From assembly GCA_903884505.1 (NCBI GenBank), contig CAISET010000002.1:124001-188000 (forward strand): a stretch of 64,000 nt of DNA, in the 5' to 3' direction. The stretch is from an uncultured Microcaldota archaeon. Its GTDB lineage: Archaea > Micrarchaeota > Micrarchaeia > Burarchaeales > Fermentimicrarchaeaceae. Below the pieces are notes generated by a model that was given only the letters and a program-made list of their open reading frames with translations, was not told the origin of the DNA and did no database searches. A program made the translations under genes and the position numbers. This document shows positions 41,973 through 50,541 of this stretch, one piece after another. Position 1 is the first letter of the stretch. Each line of letters starts with the position of its first letter.

Positions 41973-42089
41973 GGGCCCGTGGCGCAACTGGATAGCGCGG
42001 CAGGCTTCGAACCTGAAGGCTGGGGGTTCAAACGCAGGTTGCGTGCGCTCAACGCGCATTCAGCTTCGCTGAATATCCCTCCGGGCCCG
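41973..42089 (+). tRNA. tRNA-Arg(TCG) with a 43-nt intron in the T-loop
   Basis: Acceptor GGGCCCG/CGGGCCC, D-stem GCGC/GCGC, anticodon loop CTTCGAA (TCG) on GCAGG/CCTGA (one G-A mismatch at 27-43), T-stem GGGGG/CCCTC. The T-loop is interrupted after TTCAAA (exon 1 ends 42032) and resumes with T at 42076. As in tRNA-Glu, TTCA (42027-42030) pairs with TGAA (42070-42073), flanked by bulges AAC and TAT. Intron 42033-42075 contains ATTCAGC-TTC-GCTGAAT (42058-42074), whose 3' arm includes that TGAA and so competes with the splice structure. TATA box at 41941-41953; U-run after the 3' end. Confidence 0.9.
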
Positions 42090-42095
42090 CTTTTC

Positions 42096-42980
42096 TTATT
42101 TTGTGAGAACTCGGGCCGAGTCTTTCTCGACCACTACCGTGACTTCTGCCTGGGAGACAAGGCCGCCCTTTGCTTCCTTGAGTATGGGGTACTGGTGCAG
42201 GGCCTCTGAGAGGATGAGCTCGCGCAGGGCTGCGTTCAGGAGGAGCTTCGACTTGAAGGAGGGGTAGAGCCAGCGCTCTGCGAATGGAAGGGTGCGGTAG
42301 TTTGACGCGACGTGGGCCTGCAGGCGGCGGGATTCCCTGCCGCGGAGCAGCCTTTGCGAGAGGAGGGAGTATATCTCCACTTTCGTGCCCTCGCCAACGC
42401 GGCCTGCGCCGGTGGTTGCGAATGGCTCTATTGCGAGAAAATCGCCCTCCTTGAGCGTGTGGCTGTGCGGGGTGCGGATGTTCGGGACGTCGATGCCTGC
42501 GTGTAGGTTGTATTGGGCAAGCGAGTGGCCAGTGAGGTTCTCGATCGGGCGGAAGCCATGGGCCTTGATGACCGCTTCCACTTCTGCTCCGATGTCGCTC
42601 GTCCTTGCGCCTGCCTTTACGGATGAGATTGCGGCGTCGAGTGCGAGCTGCGAGGCCTCGAGAAGCTTTCCGTTCTCCCCGGAGAAATCAACGGTTGCTG
42701 CAGTGTCGCCAATGAAACCGTCTATCTGCGCGCCAACGTCTATCTTCAGCAGGTCTTTTTCGCAGATCACTGCCTTGTCCTGGTATTCAGGAGTGTAGTG
42801 GGCTGCGACATCATTGATGGAGAGGTTAACCGGGAATGCGGGCTTTGCGCCCTTCTCGCGAATCAGGGATTCGAGCTTTTCAGCGAGCTCCAGGAGCGGG
42901 AGGCCGGGCTTTGCGAGCCTTTTGCCCTCTGCGAGAACTTCAGCTGCTATGCGGCCTGCCTTCTCGTATTCTTCAATCAT
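42096..42980 (-). CDS. map: Methionine aminopeptidase, type II
   Basis: 294 residues from ATG 42980; the ORF track runs on upstream through the HAD gene in another frame. Removes N-terminal Met. Metal ligands in IDVGAQIDGFIGDTAATVDF, then LTGHSLAQYNLHAGIDVPN (His) and FLAIEPFATTG (Glu). The ~60-residue insert between the last ligands (SLLSQRLLRGRESRRLQAHV...) marks type II. Starts by ATGA overlap with the HAD stop. Its stop lies 7 nt from the 3' end of tRNA-Arg on the other strand. Confidence 0.96.
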   Translation of the reverse strand: MIEEYEKAGRIAAEVLAEGKRLAKPGLPLLELAEKLESLIREKGAKPAFPVNLSINDVAAHYTPEYQDKAVICEKDLLKIDVGAQIDGFIGDTAATVDFSGENGKLLEASQLALDAAISSVKAGARTSDIGAEVEAVIKAHGFRPIENLTGHSLAQYNLHAGIDVPNIRTPHSHTLKEGDFLAIEPFATTGAGRVGEGTKVEIYSLLSQRLLRGRESRRLQAHVASNYRTLPFAERWLYPSFKSKLLLNAALRELILSEALHQYPILKEAKGGLVSQAEVTVVVEKDSARVLTK

Positions 42981-43636
42981 TTTAGAACCACCGGTAGCTC
43001 GCTTATTGCGCGTATCTGGAAATCGGCCTTGCGGCCGTCGGCATCTTTTGCGTGATGCCCCTTCATCAGGTGAACCGTGACGAAACCTGCCTTTTTCGCG
43101 GGCAGGACGTCTATGCGGGGATAATCGCCGACCATCGCGGCCTCGCCCGGCTTTAATTTCAGGCGCTGGAGGACCGAGCGGTAGAAGTGCACGTCTTTTT
43201 CCCGGGTTACGAAGACTTCGGAGAAAAGGTGGTGGAGCCCTAGCCTGATGAGCTTGTCCCACTGCTTCACGTCAACGCCGCGGGATAGCGCATAGACGCG
43301 GAAGCCCTTTCTGCGCAGCAGGCGGAGCGTGCCCGGAACGTCCGGGTATGGGGTTAGGTGCTTCTTCGCCTCGTGGTATGCGATTACTGCCGATGCGATG
43401 AGCCTGGGATTGCGCTTAATCCCATATCCGCGGAGGAGGATGTCAAAATGCTTCGGGTAGTTGGAGCCGTAGCGCTCGACGACAGAAAGAAGGCGTTTGT
43501 ACACTTCCTTCTCCCCGAAGGGAAGGCCCTCCCGGACCATCGCGCGGACTGCGCGCTTGCGCGCGAGAACCGTGAATTCGCTCGTTGGGAAGAGCGTGTT
43601 GTCTATGTCGAAGAAAATTGCCTTCAGCTTTGGCAT
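42977..43636 (-). CDS. HAD-superfamily hydrolase
   Basis: 219 residues. Motif I FFDIDNTLFPTS (nucleophile Asp), motif II YALSRGV, motif III Lys in KDVHFYRSVLQRLKLKPGEAAMVGDYPRIDV with motif IV GDYPRID. Likely a small phosphatase of the TIGR02253-like archaeal group; substrate unknown. ATGA overlap with map implies translational coupling. Confidence 0.9.
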   Translation of the reverse strand: MPKLKAIFFDIDNTLFPTSEFTVLARKRAVRAMVREGLPFGEKEVYKRLLSVVERYGSNYPKHFDILLRGYGIKRNPRLIASAVIAYHEAKKHLTPYPDVPGTLRLLRRKGFRVYALSRGVDVKQWDKLIRLGLHHLFSEVFVTREKDVHFYRSVLQRLKLKPGEAAMVGDYPRIDVLPAKKAGFVTVHLMKGHHAKDADGRKADFQIRAISELPVVLK

Positions 43637-43657
43637 GGGTATGATTTGCGCTGCGGA

Positions 43658-46063
43658 TTAAAAAAGAGTTGTCTGCTTCCCGGAGCCTTTCAGGTCGTCC
43701 TCGGAATAGCCGAGCTCCTTCATTATCTTGAGGACTGCGGGAAGGACCTGGTGGTCTATGTAGTAATTCGGGTCGTAGTCCTTTGCCAGCTCTGCCGGCT
43801 CGCTCTTTTCAGAGATGGTTTTTCCCTTCTTCGTGATTATGTAGCCGACAAGGGAGCCAACCTGCACCGGAATCCCGGCCTTTATGGCCTTCTGCGCTGC
43901 CGAGACTTCCGGAGAGGTGACCGCGTAATGGCGGATGTCCTTCCTGATTGAGGAGTAGATGATGCAGTCCTCGAGTTTTGTTTTGCCGTCACGGAGGTCT
44001 GAGATGACCTCGCGTATTATTTCGACCGCCTTCTCCTTGCTGCCTTCTTTGAGGATTGTCTCGAGGACTTTCTGCTGGGTGTGGCGGGCCACGCGGGACC
44101 AGTCGCGCCTCACCAGTTCGAAGCCGCGTATCTTTATCCTTCCGTCCTCTCCGATGAGCGCGTATTTCTTCTTCGCGCCTACCTCCGCGGTCTTTGCGCC
44201 TGCAAGCTTCTTGCCAACGAACACTCCGCGCGGGTAGAAGCCTTCCAACTCGAGTTCCATGCGTCCCGGGAGCTCGGAATTTATTTTCTTCATGAAGGCG
44301 ATGGCCTCCTCCTTTGGCTTGCTGCCGAGCTGCAGTACTACGGAATCGGTGTCGCTGTAGAGCACCTTGAAGCCTGCCTCCTCTGCCTTGCGGATTGTCT
44401 CCTGGATGTAATGGCGGCCATAGGCAGTGACGGATTCGCCGCATGGGCGGGAATACCAGCGCGAACGGGAATAGAGCAGGAAGCCGTAGAAGGAGTTGCT
44501 GATTATCTTGAAGGCCTGCGACTTTGCGAAGACGGCTTCGTATTCCGGCGTGCCTGGCTTGAGCGACTTCAGCTCCTTTTTCAGCCTGTCGCGCTCGTCG
44601 ATGAGGCGCTCGAGGACGGACGGGACAAGACCCTTCTTCTTTGAGCAGAACTTGTGCCCGAGAGGGGAAACGTGCTTTTCCGCATCGGTGCAATCGTCGC
44701 AGTTCAGCGAGTCCATGTCTATGTTGTGCGAGATGATTATCGATGGGTACATGCCTCGGAAGTCGAAGACAGCGAGGTTATCATAGATGCCAGCCTCGGG
44801 CAGCTTCACGTAGGCACCCTGCACGGGCATGGACTCGCGCTGCCGGACCTCGTCCTTGTCCGGCTTGTTCGGGACTATGCGGTTCTGGGCATGGGCCTCG
44901 CGCCAAAGGAGCATCTCCACCATCTGCCCTGTCGTTGCGCCGCAGACGTCAGGAAGGGATGCGCCTGCGAGGCGCGCGAGGGCGAATTCGAGCGGAACGA
45001 CTTTGTCTGCAATCTTCTTCGTAGCAATCGCATCGTGAAGGGAATATTCGGCGAGCGTCTTCTGGTCCTCCTCGCTCCCGTCCCACATGCGCCAGATGTC
45101 CATCTTCTTTACCTTCTTCTTCTCCTCGCCGAACATCTCATTGTAGATTTCGCCAAGCGTGAGGCGGCGGGTCTTGACCGCGCCTATGAGTGCGAGGAAT
45201 TTGGCGACTGCATAAAGGTCGAGATGGACGCGGCCTGCGATTTTCGCATGTTTGAAGAGGCCGCGCTGCTGGACTTTGAACGAGGAAAATCCGTCCCTGC
45301 CCAGCCTGAGCTCTGCGCCGGACTTCTTCGCCCTGTCGCGCAGGTAGGGGAGGTCGAACTCGACATCGTTGTAGCCGAGGAGCAGCTCCACGTCCTTCTC
45401 CTTAACGAGCCTGCAGAATTCCTCTATCATCGCCTTCTCGTCCGCAACTTTGTGCACGAACGGGAGGGGGATTGGCTTGTAGGTTAGGACGCCGCTCTCC
45501 TCGTCGGCGTAGCTTATCATTATGGCCGGGTCCTTGTCCGGCCGCGGCGCTCCAATGGGATTGTAAGTCTCTATGTCGAACGCGAGGGTGCGGAGCGTCA
45601 GGCCTTCCGGCTCGCCGCGCTTAGTGATTTTCTTCAGCTCTTTCCCTTTGTGCGTGAATTCCAGCAAGTCGAACGGCGTGAGACCTCTGTCAATGAGGTA
45701 GCGGCGCGAGAAGACGATGTCTGCCTCATATACGTCGGCGAGGCCGCGGACATGCTCGCGCAGGACGCGAACGTGCGATGGGTGCTTGCAGAATATCTTC
45801 AGGAAAGTGGCCTTCTTCCCGAAGAGGAGCTTTTCCTCGGTTTCGATGCGCTCTGGCTCGATCCGCTCCGCATTAACGAGAAGGCTTATGTGTGAGATGG
45901 CAGTTTTCAGTGATTCAAGGCTGCCGGCCCTTGGAATCGCATAGAAGTACGGTTCGAATTTTGGGTCGTAGATGCGGAGGAAACGGTTGCGCTTCATAAT
46001 GAGCCGTATGACTGCCCTGCCGTCGCGCGTGATGTAGTCGCAGTCGATAAGATGGGCTTTCAC
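43658..46063 (-). CDS. polB: Family B replicative DNA polymerase
   Basis: 801 residues. Exonuclease motifs AFDIETYNP, GYNDVEFDLPYL and YSLHDA (Exo I-III) are intact, so proofreading is expected. Polymerase motifs: DFRGMYPSIIISHNID (A), FKIISNSFYGFLLYSRSRWY (B), VLYSDTDSV (C). The C-terminus KQTTLF is a PCNA-interacting motif. No intein. Starts at GTG 46063, ~25 nt after GTAATTAAAACC (46083-46092 on minus), within the 3' end of the pilin gene. Confidence 0.97.
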   Translation of the reverse strand: MKAHLIDCDYITRDGRAVIRLIMKRNRFLRIYDPKFEPYFYAIPRAGSLESLKTAISHISLLVNAERIEPERIETEEKLLFGKKATFLKIFCKHPSHVRVLREHVRGLADVYEADIVFSRRYLIDRGLTPFDLLEFTHKGKELKKITKRGEPEGLTLRTLAFDIETYNPIGAPRPDKDPAIMISYADEESGVLTYKPIPLPFVHKVADEKAMIEEFCRLVKEKDVELLLGYNDVEFDLPYLRDRAKKSGAELRLGRDGFSSFKVQQRGLFKHAKIAGRVHLDLYAVAKFLALIGAVKTRRLTLGEIYNEMFGEEKKKVKKMDIWRMWDGSEEDQKTLAEYSLHDAIATKKIADKVVPLEFALARLAGASLPDVCGATTGQMVEMLLWREAHAQNRIVPNKPDKDEVRQRESMPVQGAYVKLPEAGIYDNLAVFDFRGMYPSIIISHNIDMDSLNCDDCTDAEKHVSPLGHKFCSKKKGLVPSVLERLIDERDRLKKELKSLKPGTPEYEAVFAKSQAFKIISNSFYGFLLYSRSRWYSRPCGESVTAYGRHYIQETIRKAEEAGFKVLYSDTDSVVLQLGSKPKEEAIAFMKKINSELPGRMELELEGFYPRGVFVGKKLAGAKTAEVGAKKKYALIGEDGRIKIRGFELVRRDWSRVARHTQQKVLETILKEGSKEKAVEIIREVISDLRDGKTKLEDCIIYSSIRKDIRHYAVTSPEVSAAQKAIKAGIPVQVGSLVGYIITKKGKTISEKSEPAELAKDYDPNYYIDHQVLPAVLKIMKELGYSEDDLKGSGKQTTLF

Positions 46064-46089
46064 AGTAGGTTTTGCGCAACTGGTTTTAA

Positions 46090-46623
46090 TTACTCCACGT
46101 GGTAGCCGAGGTCACCGGTGATTATGTGTGTCATGCCGCTCGCATCAGTGTACTCGATGGTGAGCGTGCCTGCGTAGTAATCGCCTGCGCTTGGGGGCAA
46201 ACCGTTGGAGTTCGTGCAGTTCACGTAGTCCGACAGGTCGGTCAGGTTCTTGTGCCTGCTGTTCCGTATGACCTGGTCTGGGATGAACGTTGGGTCCGGC
46301 GGCGGGTCCTGCGCGCTGCATCCGATTGCGTTTATCGTGACGTCTCCGCCTGTCGATTGGCTGAGGTCGAGGTAGATTACCCCGCCATCGGTTATCTTGT
46401 ATGCGTAGCAGGAGAAACCGGGGGGCAGCGAGCACAGGTTCGGGGTGGCGCGGGTCGGATTGAAGACGCCGAGCATGTAGAGCACGCCCACCACGATGAG
46501 CGCTATGAGGACTGCCCAGCCGTAGGTTGTTAGGAATTCCATCGCAGACTGCCCATGCAGGCTGCGAGCTGTCGCCGAAGGCGACTCAATGGCTGATTGT
46601 GCTTTTTTCACGTTTTCCACCAT
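46090..46623 (-). CDS. Pilin-like secreted protein with class III signal peptide and a hairpin insertion
   Basis: 177 residues from ATG 46623 (leaderless; AAAATATATAATAAG lies ~25 nt upstream); the ORF-track extension beyond it is antisense to rpiA. The signal HGQSAMEFLTTYGWAVLIALIVVGVLYMLG (about 23-52) is the archaeal class III/type IV pilin signal with Q-S-A-M-E-F after the cleavage site. It is preceded by a second, similar AQSAIE at 8-13, and the DNA between holds the hairpin GTCGCC-GAA-GGCGAC (46571-46585). The remaining ~120 residues form a Cys-containing beta-rich head. Probably a surface filament subunit. Confidence 0.8.
   Translation of the reverse strand: MVENVKKAQSAIESPSATARSLHGQSAMEFLTTYGWAVLIALIVVGVLYMLGVFNPTRATPNLCSLPPGFSCYAYKITDGGVIYLDLSQSTGGDVTINAIGCSAQDPPPDPTFIPDQVIRNSRHKNLTDLSDYVNCTNSNGLPPSAGDYYAGTLTIEYTDASGMTHIITGDLGYHVE
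46571..46585. repeat. REP-like hairpin inside the pilin signal-peptide region
   Basis: GTCGCC-GAA-GGCGAC with flanks GCGAGCT and TCAA. The left flank plus arm matches the second hairpin of the 1770-1990 island, and the right arm plus flank (CGCCGAAGGCGACTCAA) matches the first (both on the minus strand), as though the copy arose by deletion between them. It codes for SPSATA in frame within the pilin leader. Confidence 0.7.
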
Positions 46624-46693
46624 GACCCCTTTTGCACCCTTATTATATATTTTGCTTATTCCGCGAGTCTTTAAAAGCGGGCGGGTTAATAAA

Positions 46694-47377
46694 ATGGTTG
46701 TGGATTCCACGAAGATGAATGCTGCGAAAGCGGCGCTCCAGTTCATGGGGGATGGGATGGTCGTAGGGCTCGGAAGCGGGAGCACTGCAGCGATTTTCAT
46801 AGGACTGCTTGGTGCTCTTGCGAAGAGGAAGGGGTGGACGCTGAGGTGCATTCCGACCTCAGAGGACTCGCGGGCGCTTGCAGTGAAGGCGGGGCTGCCG
46901 GTCGCGGGCCTTGACGAGGTCAGCAATGTGGATGTGGCGGTCGATGGTGCCGATGCTATCAGCGGGGAGGGGTACCTCGTTAAGGGGGGAGGAGGGTGCC
47001 TTGCAAGGGAGAAAGTGGTGGCTTACGCGGCGAAGAAGTTCATCTGCATAGCGGATGAGAGCAAGCTTAAGGCGGACTTCCCGGGCATCGTGCCGATTGA
47101 GGTTCTCCCGTTCGCACACGCCCAGGTTGCGCGCGATGTGAAGAGAAGATGGGGCGTTGCTGCGCGGCTGCGGATGGGAAGCGGCAAGTGCGGCCCGATT
47201 GTGACCGACAATGGCAATTATATCCTCGATGCCGGATTCCGGAAGATAGGACGGCCGGACGGGCTTGAATGCGAGCTGCAGTGCGTGCCCGGCGTGGTGG
47301 CTAACGGGATTTTTGCGAGGAAAAAGCCAGTCGTGATAATTGGCGGGAAAAGTGGCGCGCGAATCCTGAAGGTCTAG
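46694..47377 (+). CDS. rpiA: Ribose-5-phosphate isomerase A
   Basis: 227 residues from ATG 46694, ~20-25 nt after GTCTTTAAAAGC (46667-46678), leaderless. Interconverts ribulose-5-P and ribose-5-P. GLGSGSTAAIFI, VDGADAISGEGYLVKGGGGCLAREKVVA, ADESKL and CGPIVTDNGNYILDA are the RpiA blocks with catalytic Asp, Glu and Lys. With hxlB and prs it forms a route from fructose-6-P to PRPP. Divergent from the pilin gene; its last 4 bases overlap the MscS stop. Confidence 0.97.
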   Translation: MVVDSTKMNAAKAALQFMGDGMVVGLGSGSTAAIFIGLLGALAKRKGWTLRCIPTSEDSRALAVKAGLPVAGLDEVSNVDVAVDGADAISGEGYLVKGGGGCLAREKVVAYAAKKFICIADESKLKADFPGIVPIEVLPFAHAQVARDVKRRWGVAARLRMGSGKCGPIVTDNGNYILDAGFRKIGRPDGLECELQCVPGVVANGIFARKKPVVIIGGKSGARILKV

Positions 47378-48246
47378 CGATCTCGCGCGGCCAGGATGTG
47401 CTCGTAAAGCGCGGATTTTGTTGCCCTGCGCATCTTTGAGTTCACCAGGTAACGGAGGCGAAGAATGATTCCCTGCTCTCCTAAGTCCACGTAAACTTCC
47501 GGACCCTGGAGGCGCGATTTCACGCCATAGTGGCTCAGCGCTGCATTGTACTCTTTTATGTTCTCGGCTATCTTCTTGTTGCCCAGGACCTCGTCACTGG
47601 CCCGCAGCAGCAGCGTCTTCTGCGCTGCGATGTTCGCGCCTTTCGCCGGGATGGTAAGCTCGTCCCAGACGTATGGGGTGTCCTTTGTGAGGTTTGTGAC
47701 TGCCTGCTCAAGGATGAAGGAGTTCGGGAACGTGATCTGCCTGCCGCCCTTTTGGTCAAGAAGCGTCGTGGTCAGGATGTCAACGCTGATTACATCGCCG
47801 CGAAGCGGGCCCACTTCTACCGAGTCCCCGGGGGAATAGAGCCGCTTCCAGGTGATGTTAAGCCAGCCGATGAATGACAGTATGGGCTTCTGGAGCGCGA
47901 ATGTCAGCCCGAAGCCCACGAGGCCCGCCGAAACGAGCAGCGTGCTGAGGTCGCCCACGAATACCGAGAGTATCAGGAAGCACGCACCCGACCACACCAG
48001 GAGCGACCACAGATTATTCGTTGTTGCTCGCATGCCCGGCGAGGTGGAATGCCGCTCAAGGATTGGGAGCGTGAGCTCGAGCACCGCTTTTCCCGCCAAT
48101 ATTGCGAGCAGGGCCAGCCCCAGTTTGGGCGCGGTTGCCAGGAAGATGTTCGTGAGCGGCATTACCTGGAGCGACAGCGTGCCGTAGGTTGCAAGGAGCA
48201 GCGCCGTGAGGAGTATCAGGAGGCCCCACTTGAGCTTGTTAAGCAT
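47374..48246 (-). CDS. MscS-type mechanosensitive channel
   Basis: 290 residues from ATG 48246; earlier track start is an artefact of an open upstream frame. Three to four N-terminal helices, then the pore-helix and beta domain GLVGFGLTFALQKPILSFIGWLNITWKRLYSPGDSVEVGPLRGDVISVDILTTTL, and FPNSFILEQAVTNLT: the MscS signature. Releases solutes on hypo-osmotic shock. 3' end overlaps rpiA by 4 nt. Confidence 0.92.
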   Translation of the reverse strand: MLNKLKWGLLILLTALLLATYGTLSLQVMPLTNIFLATAPKLGLALLAILAGKAVLELTLPILERHSTSPGMRATTNNLWSLLVWSGACFLILSVFVGDLSTLLVSAGLVGFGLTFALQKPILSFIGWLNITWKRLYSPGDSVEVGPLRGDVISVDILTTTLLDQKGGRQITFPNSFILEQAVTNLTKDTPYVWDELTIPAKGANIAAQKTLLLRASDEVLGNKKIAENIKEYNAALSHYGVKSRLQGPEVYVDLGEQGIILRLRYLVNSKMRRATKSALYEHILAARDR

Positions 48247-48297
48247 GAGGTAGTTTTGGGGGCGGATGTATATATAAGATTTCAGCGAAAGGGATGC

Positions 48298-48804
48298 GTG
48301 CGAAAACTTACTGAGGAGCTGCGGGCATTGCTCCACGAGCCGCTCGGCACGCTGCTTGGCGGCGATGATGCGCTTCGGAGGCTGCGGGGCTTCCACGGGC
48401 CCGTGATTTCAGTTGGCGATGAGTGCTCCTACACGCTTATTGCGCACGGCATCAAGCCCAATGTTGTCATCTACGACCACAGGTGCATGCGGGCCCGGGT
48501 CGGCCCGGTGGAGAGGAAGGCGCTTGACGGCTATGACGGCGAGGCGGAGGTCGTGGTCAACCCTGCCGGGGCAATAAGCGAGGAGCTGCTTGCGGCTGTC
48601 GGGAAAGCCGTTGCAAAAGGGAAAGGCAAAATCCTCGTGGATGGGGAGGAGGATTTGGCTGCGCTGGTGGCGATAATTGCTGCCGCGGACGGTGCAGTCG
48701 TTTTGTATGGGCAGCCCGGCGCAGGAGTTGTACTGGTTGAAGTCAATAAAAAATCTAAGGGAATGGCCCGCGCCATATACGGAAAAATGGTGCCTAGCGC
48801 CTGA
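48298..48804 (+). CDS. GTP-dependent dephospho-CoA kinase (DUF359)
   Basis: 168 residues from GTG 48298, ~25 nt after GTATATATAAGAT (48268-48280), so leaderless; the ORF-track start at 48049 lies in the MscS antisense. LGTLLGGDDALRRL, VISVGDECSYTLIAHGIKPNVVIYD, VNPAGAISEELLAAV, ILVDGEEDLAALVAIIAA and VLYGQPGAGVVLVEV are the DUF359 blocks. This family makes CoA in archaea lacking bacterial CoaE. Confidence 0.92.
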   Translation: MRKLTEELRALLHEPLGTLLGGDDALRRLRGFHGPVISVGDECSYTLIAHGIKPNVVIYDHRCMRARVGPVERKALDGYDGEAEVVVNPAGAISEELLAAVGKAVAKGKGKILVDGEEDLAALVAIIAAADGAVVLYGQPGAGVVLVEVNKKSKGMARAIYGKMVPSA

Positions 48805-49684
48805 GCAGCAGGAGCCCGGCTCCGCCAAGAATGAACGCGAGGCCCAGGGGGCAGATGCCGCCCTTGGGGATTGCTGTTGGGGCGGGCGTTGGGGTTGCTG
48901 CCGGAGTGCTCGTAGCTGTTGGGGACTGCCCCGGGGTCTGCGTCGGTGCAGGGGTCTGCGTGCCTGAAGGCGTTCCGGCTGGGGTCAGCGTAGGCGATGG
49001 TCCCGCCGCGAGGCACGTGTTTATCCGGCTTGTTGCGTTGTCAGTCTTACCCTCAGCCAGCATTATGCTGTCGTAGGCCTTGGTAAGGTTGCAGACCAGT
49101 ATCGCCGCGTTGCCCTGCTGGATTGCCTGGTCCGCAACGTCAATCGCATCGCGCGCCGGCTGGTCGCAGCAGGCGGGGTTTGCGGTGCAAAGGGATTGCA
49201 CCTGGCCGAATTCGGTTGCGCGCTCACCTAGCTGAGTTATGAATCCTCCCTCGTGCTCTCCGGTGAAATGGGTGACCGAATAGGAGAGGTTGGCTTCGTA
49301 AGTGTCGCCTGGTGCGGCGTCGCTCGTGCCTATCAGGTGGATGAGCGGCTCTTCGAACGTGCCGTTGCCCGTACCGCCCTTTGCGATGATAAGCGTAGTG
49401 TCGCACTGCAGGAATTGCGCTGCCGGCACGTCGCACAGCTTCCCGCCGCTTATCCAGGTGCCGGAAGGAAGGTCGCGGTATTCGTAGTGCACGGACATCA
49501 TCTGCTGCAGCGGGTTCTCCACGAAGATAGTGGCCCTTTGCCTGTTCGGGCCGCTCTGCAAGTCGCAGTTCGAGACGAAGAGGCTCGTGGAGCCGACTGT
49601 GTGCGAAGTCAGGGGATGCACTGCCGCATAGGTGCTGCACGCCAGCAGCAAAAGGGCGAGCACTGGGAATTTCAGGTCCATCAT
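48794..49684 (-). CDS. Secreted surface protein with C-terminal sorting-like signal
   Basis: 296 residues. Signal peptide (LKFPVLALLLLACSTYA), a Cys-containing beta-rich domain (about 20-215), a Thr/Pro/Ser-rich linker (PSPTLTPAGTPSGTQTPAPTQTPG...), then CPLGLAFILGGAGLLLLRR: a short hydrophobic helix preceded by a Cys and ended by Arg. Linker-helix-Arg tails of this kind (compare CGP-CTERM/PGF-CTERM) are processed by archaeosortase-like enzymes or serve as anchors. The linker is probably O-glycosylated. Overlaps the DUF359 stop by 11 nt. Confidence 0.78.
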   Translation of the reverse strand: MMDLKFPVLALLLLACSTYAAVHPLTSHTVGSTSLFVSNCDLQSGPNRQRATIFVENPLQQMMSVHYEYRDLPSGTWISGGKLCDVPAAQFLQCDTTLIIAKGGTGNGTFEEPLIHLIGTSDAAPGDTYEANLSYSVTHFTGEHEGGFITQLGERATEFGQVQSLCTANPACCDQPARDAIDVADQAIQQGNAAILVCNLTKAYDSIMLAEGKTDNATSRINTCLAAGPSPTLTPAGTPSGTQTPAPTQTPGQSPTATSTPAATPTPAPTAIPKGGICPLGLAFILGGAGLLLLRR

Positions 49685-49728
49685 ATCACCGCATGGTAAG
49701 GCGCTCCGCGCCTATTTAAGAGTTCCTT

Positions 49729-50076
49729 TCACTTCGCTTCGTCCTTGAATCGTATCGGCCTTATCGGAAGCTTCACGTAGATTTTGTCGTACATCTTGTC
49801 GTATGTGCGGTCTATCCTTTCCTGGACCATGTGCGTGCCAAGCTGGATGAGGATATACAGGAAGACGGAAACGCCTACTAGGACAAAGCCCACTGTGAAA
49901 AGCTTGCCGGCGTCGGTTTTCGGCGCGAGGTCCCCGTAGCCGATTGTTGTGAGGGTCACCGTGGAGAAATAGAGCGCGTCGAGCCTGCTCCAGCCCTCGA
50001 GCTGGTGGTACGCCTCCGTTCCCAGCGCGAGAAGAAGCGCGAGCGTCAGAATCGGGTAGACAATTGTCCTTTTCAT
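49729..50076 (-). CDS. Two-helix K+ channel
   Basis: 115 residues from ATG 50076; the ORF-track 412-residue version runs upstream across other genes and is wrong. One helix, pore helix and selectivity filter TLTTIGYGDLAPKT, second helix, and a short basic cytosolic tail. Lacks a RCK domain, so resembles minimal KcsA-like channels. Coupled by ATGA overlap to the HExxH protein upstream. Confidence 0.9.
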   Translation of the reverse strand: MKRTIVYPILTLALLLALGTEAYHQLEGWSRLDALYFSTVTLTTIGYGDLAPKTDAGKLFTVGFVLVGVSVFLYILIQLGTHMVQERIDRTYDKMYDKIYVKLPIRPIRFKDEAK

Positions 50077-50459
50077 TGCATTTCCCTCCGTTTCCTGTAG
50101 AGCTTGTAGACCTCTTCCACACTCCTTCGGTCTATGCGCTTTCCGAAGCACTCGTGCGGGACGAGCGCGCCGCTGAACGTCTTGGGTATGTGGAGGAGCT
50201 CGTGGATTATCACCCTTTCCTGCTCGGCCTCCGGAAGCCCGTCGAATTTCTCCGAGATGACCTCGATTATGTAGTATGTCTTGACGCCGAGGGCCTTCTG
50301 CCATATGCGCGGCAGGTTCCAGATGCGTGCATATGCGTTTGCCGTGCTGCCGTGCGAGCGCATGCAGATGATGCGGAACTGGTCCACGTGGTCGAGTTCG
50401 AGCGCCTCGATTATCTCCTCGGTTTTTCCCTGGATGTCGAGCGCGAAGTCTATATCCAC
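50073..50459 (-). CDS. HExxH metallopeptidase-like protein
   Basis: 128 residues from GTG 50459. VIIHELLHIPKTFSGALVPHECFGKRID holds HExxH and a downstream His, as in the putative phage metallopeptidase domain. The N-terminal half includes QFRIICMRSHGSTANAYARIWNLPRIWQ, typical of the archaeal versions. Target unknown. The stop overlaps the K+-channel ATG. Confidence 0.78.
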   Translation of the reverse strand: MDIDFALDIQGKTEEIIEALELDHVDQFRIICMRSHGSTANAYARIWNLPRIWQKALGVKTYYIIEVISEKFDGLPEAEQERVIIHELLHIPKTFSGALVPHECFGKRIDRRSVEEVYKLYRKRREMQ

Positions 50460-50541
50460 ACGTTCTTTTTGTCGCCTGCGCTCTTAATAAAATAGGTTTA
50501 AAGCTTGGTTGTTGCCAAGATTTGGTTGTTGGAGGGGGAGA

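Noticed and set aside
46624-46926. Upstream extension of the pilin ORF
   Set aside because: Antisense to rpiA and upstream of the pilin TATA box.
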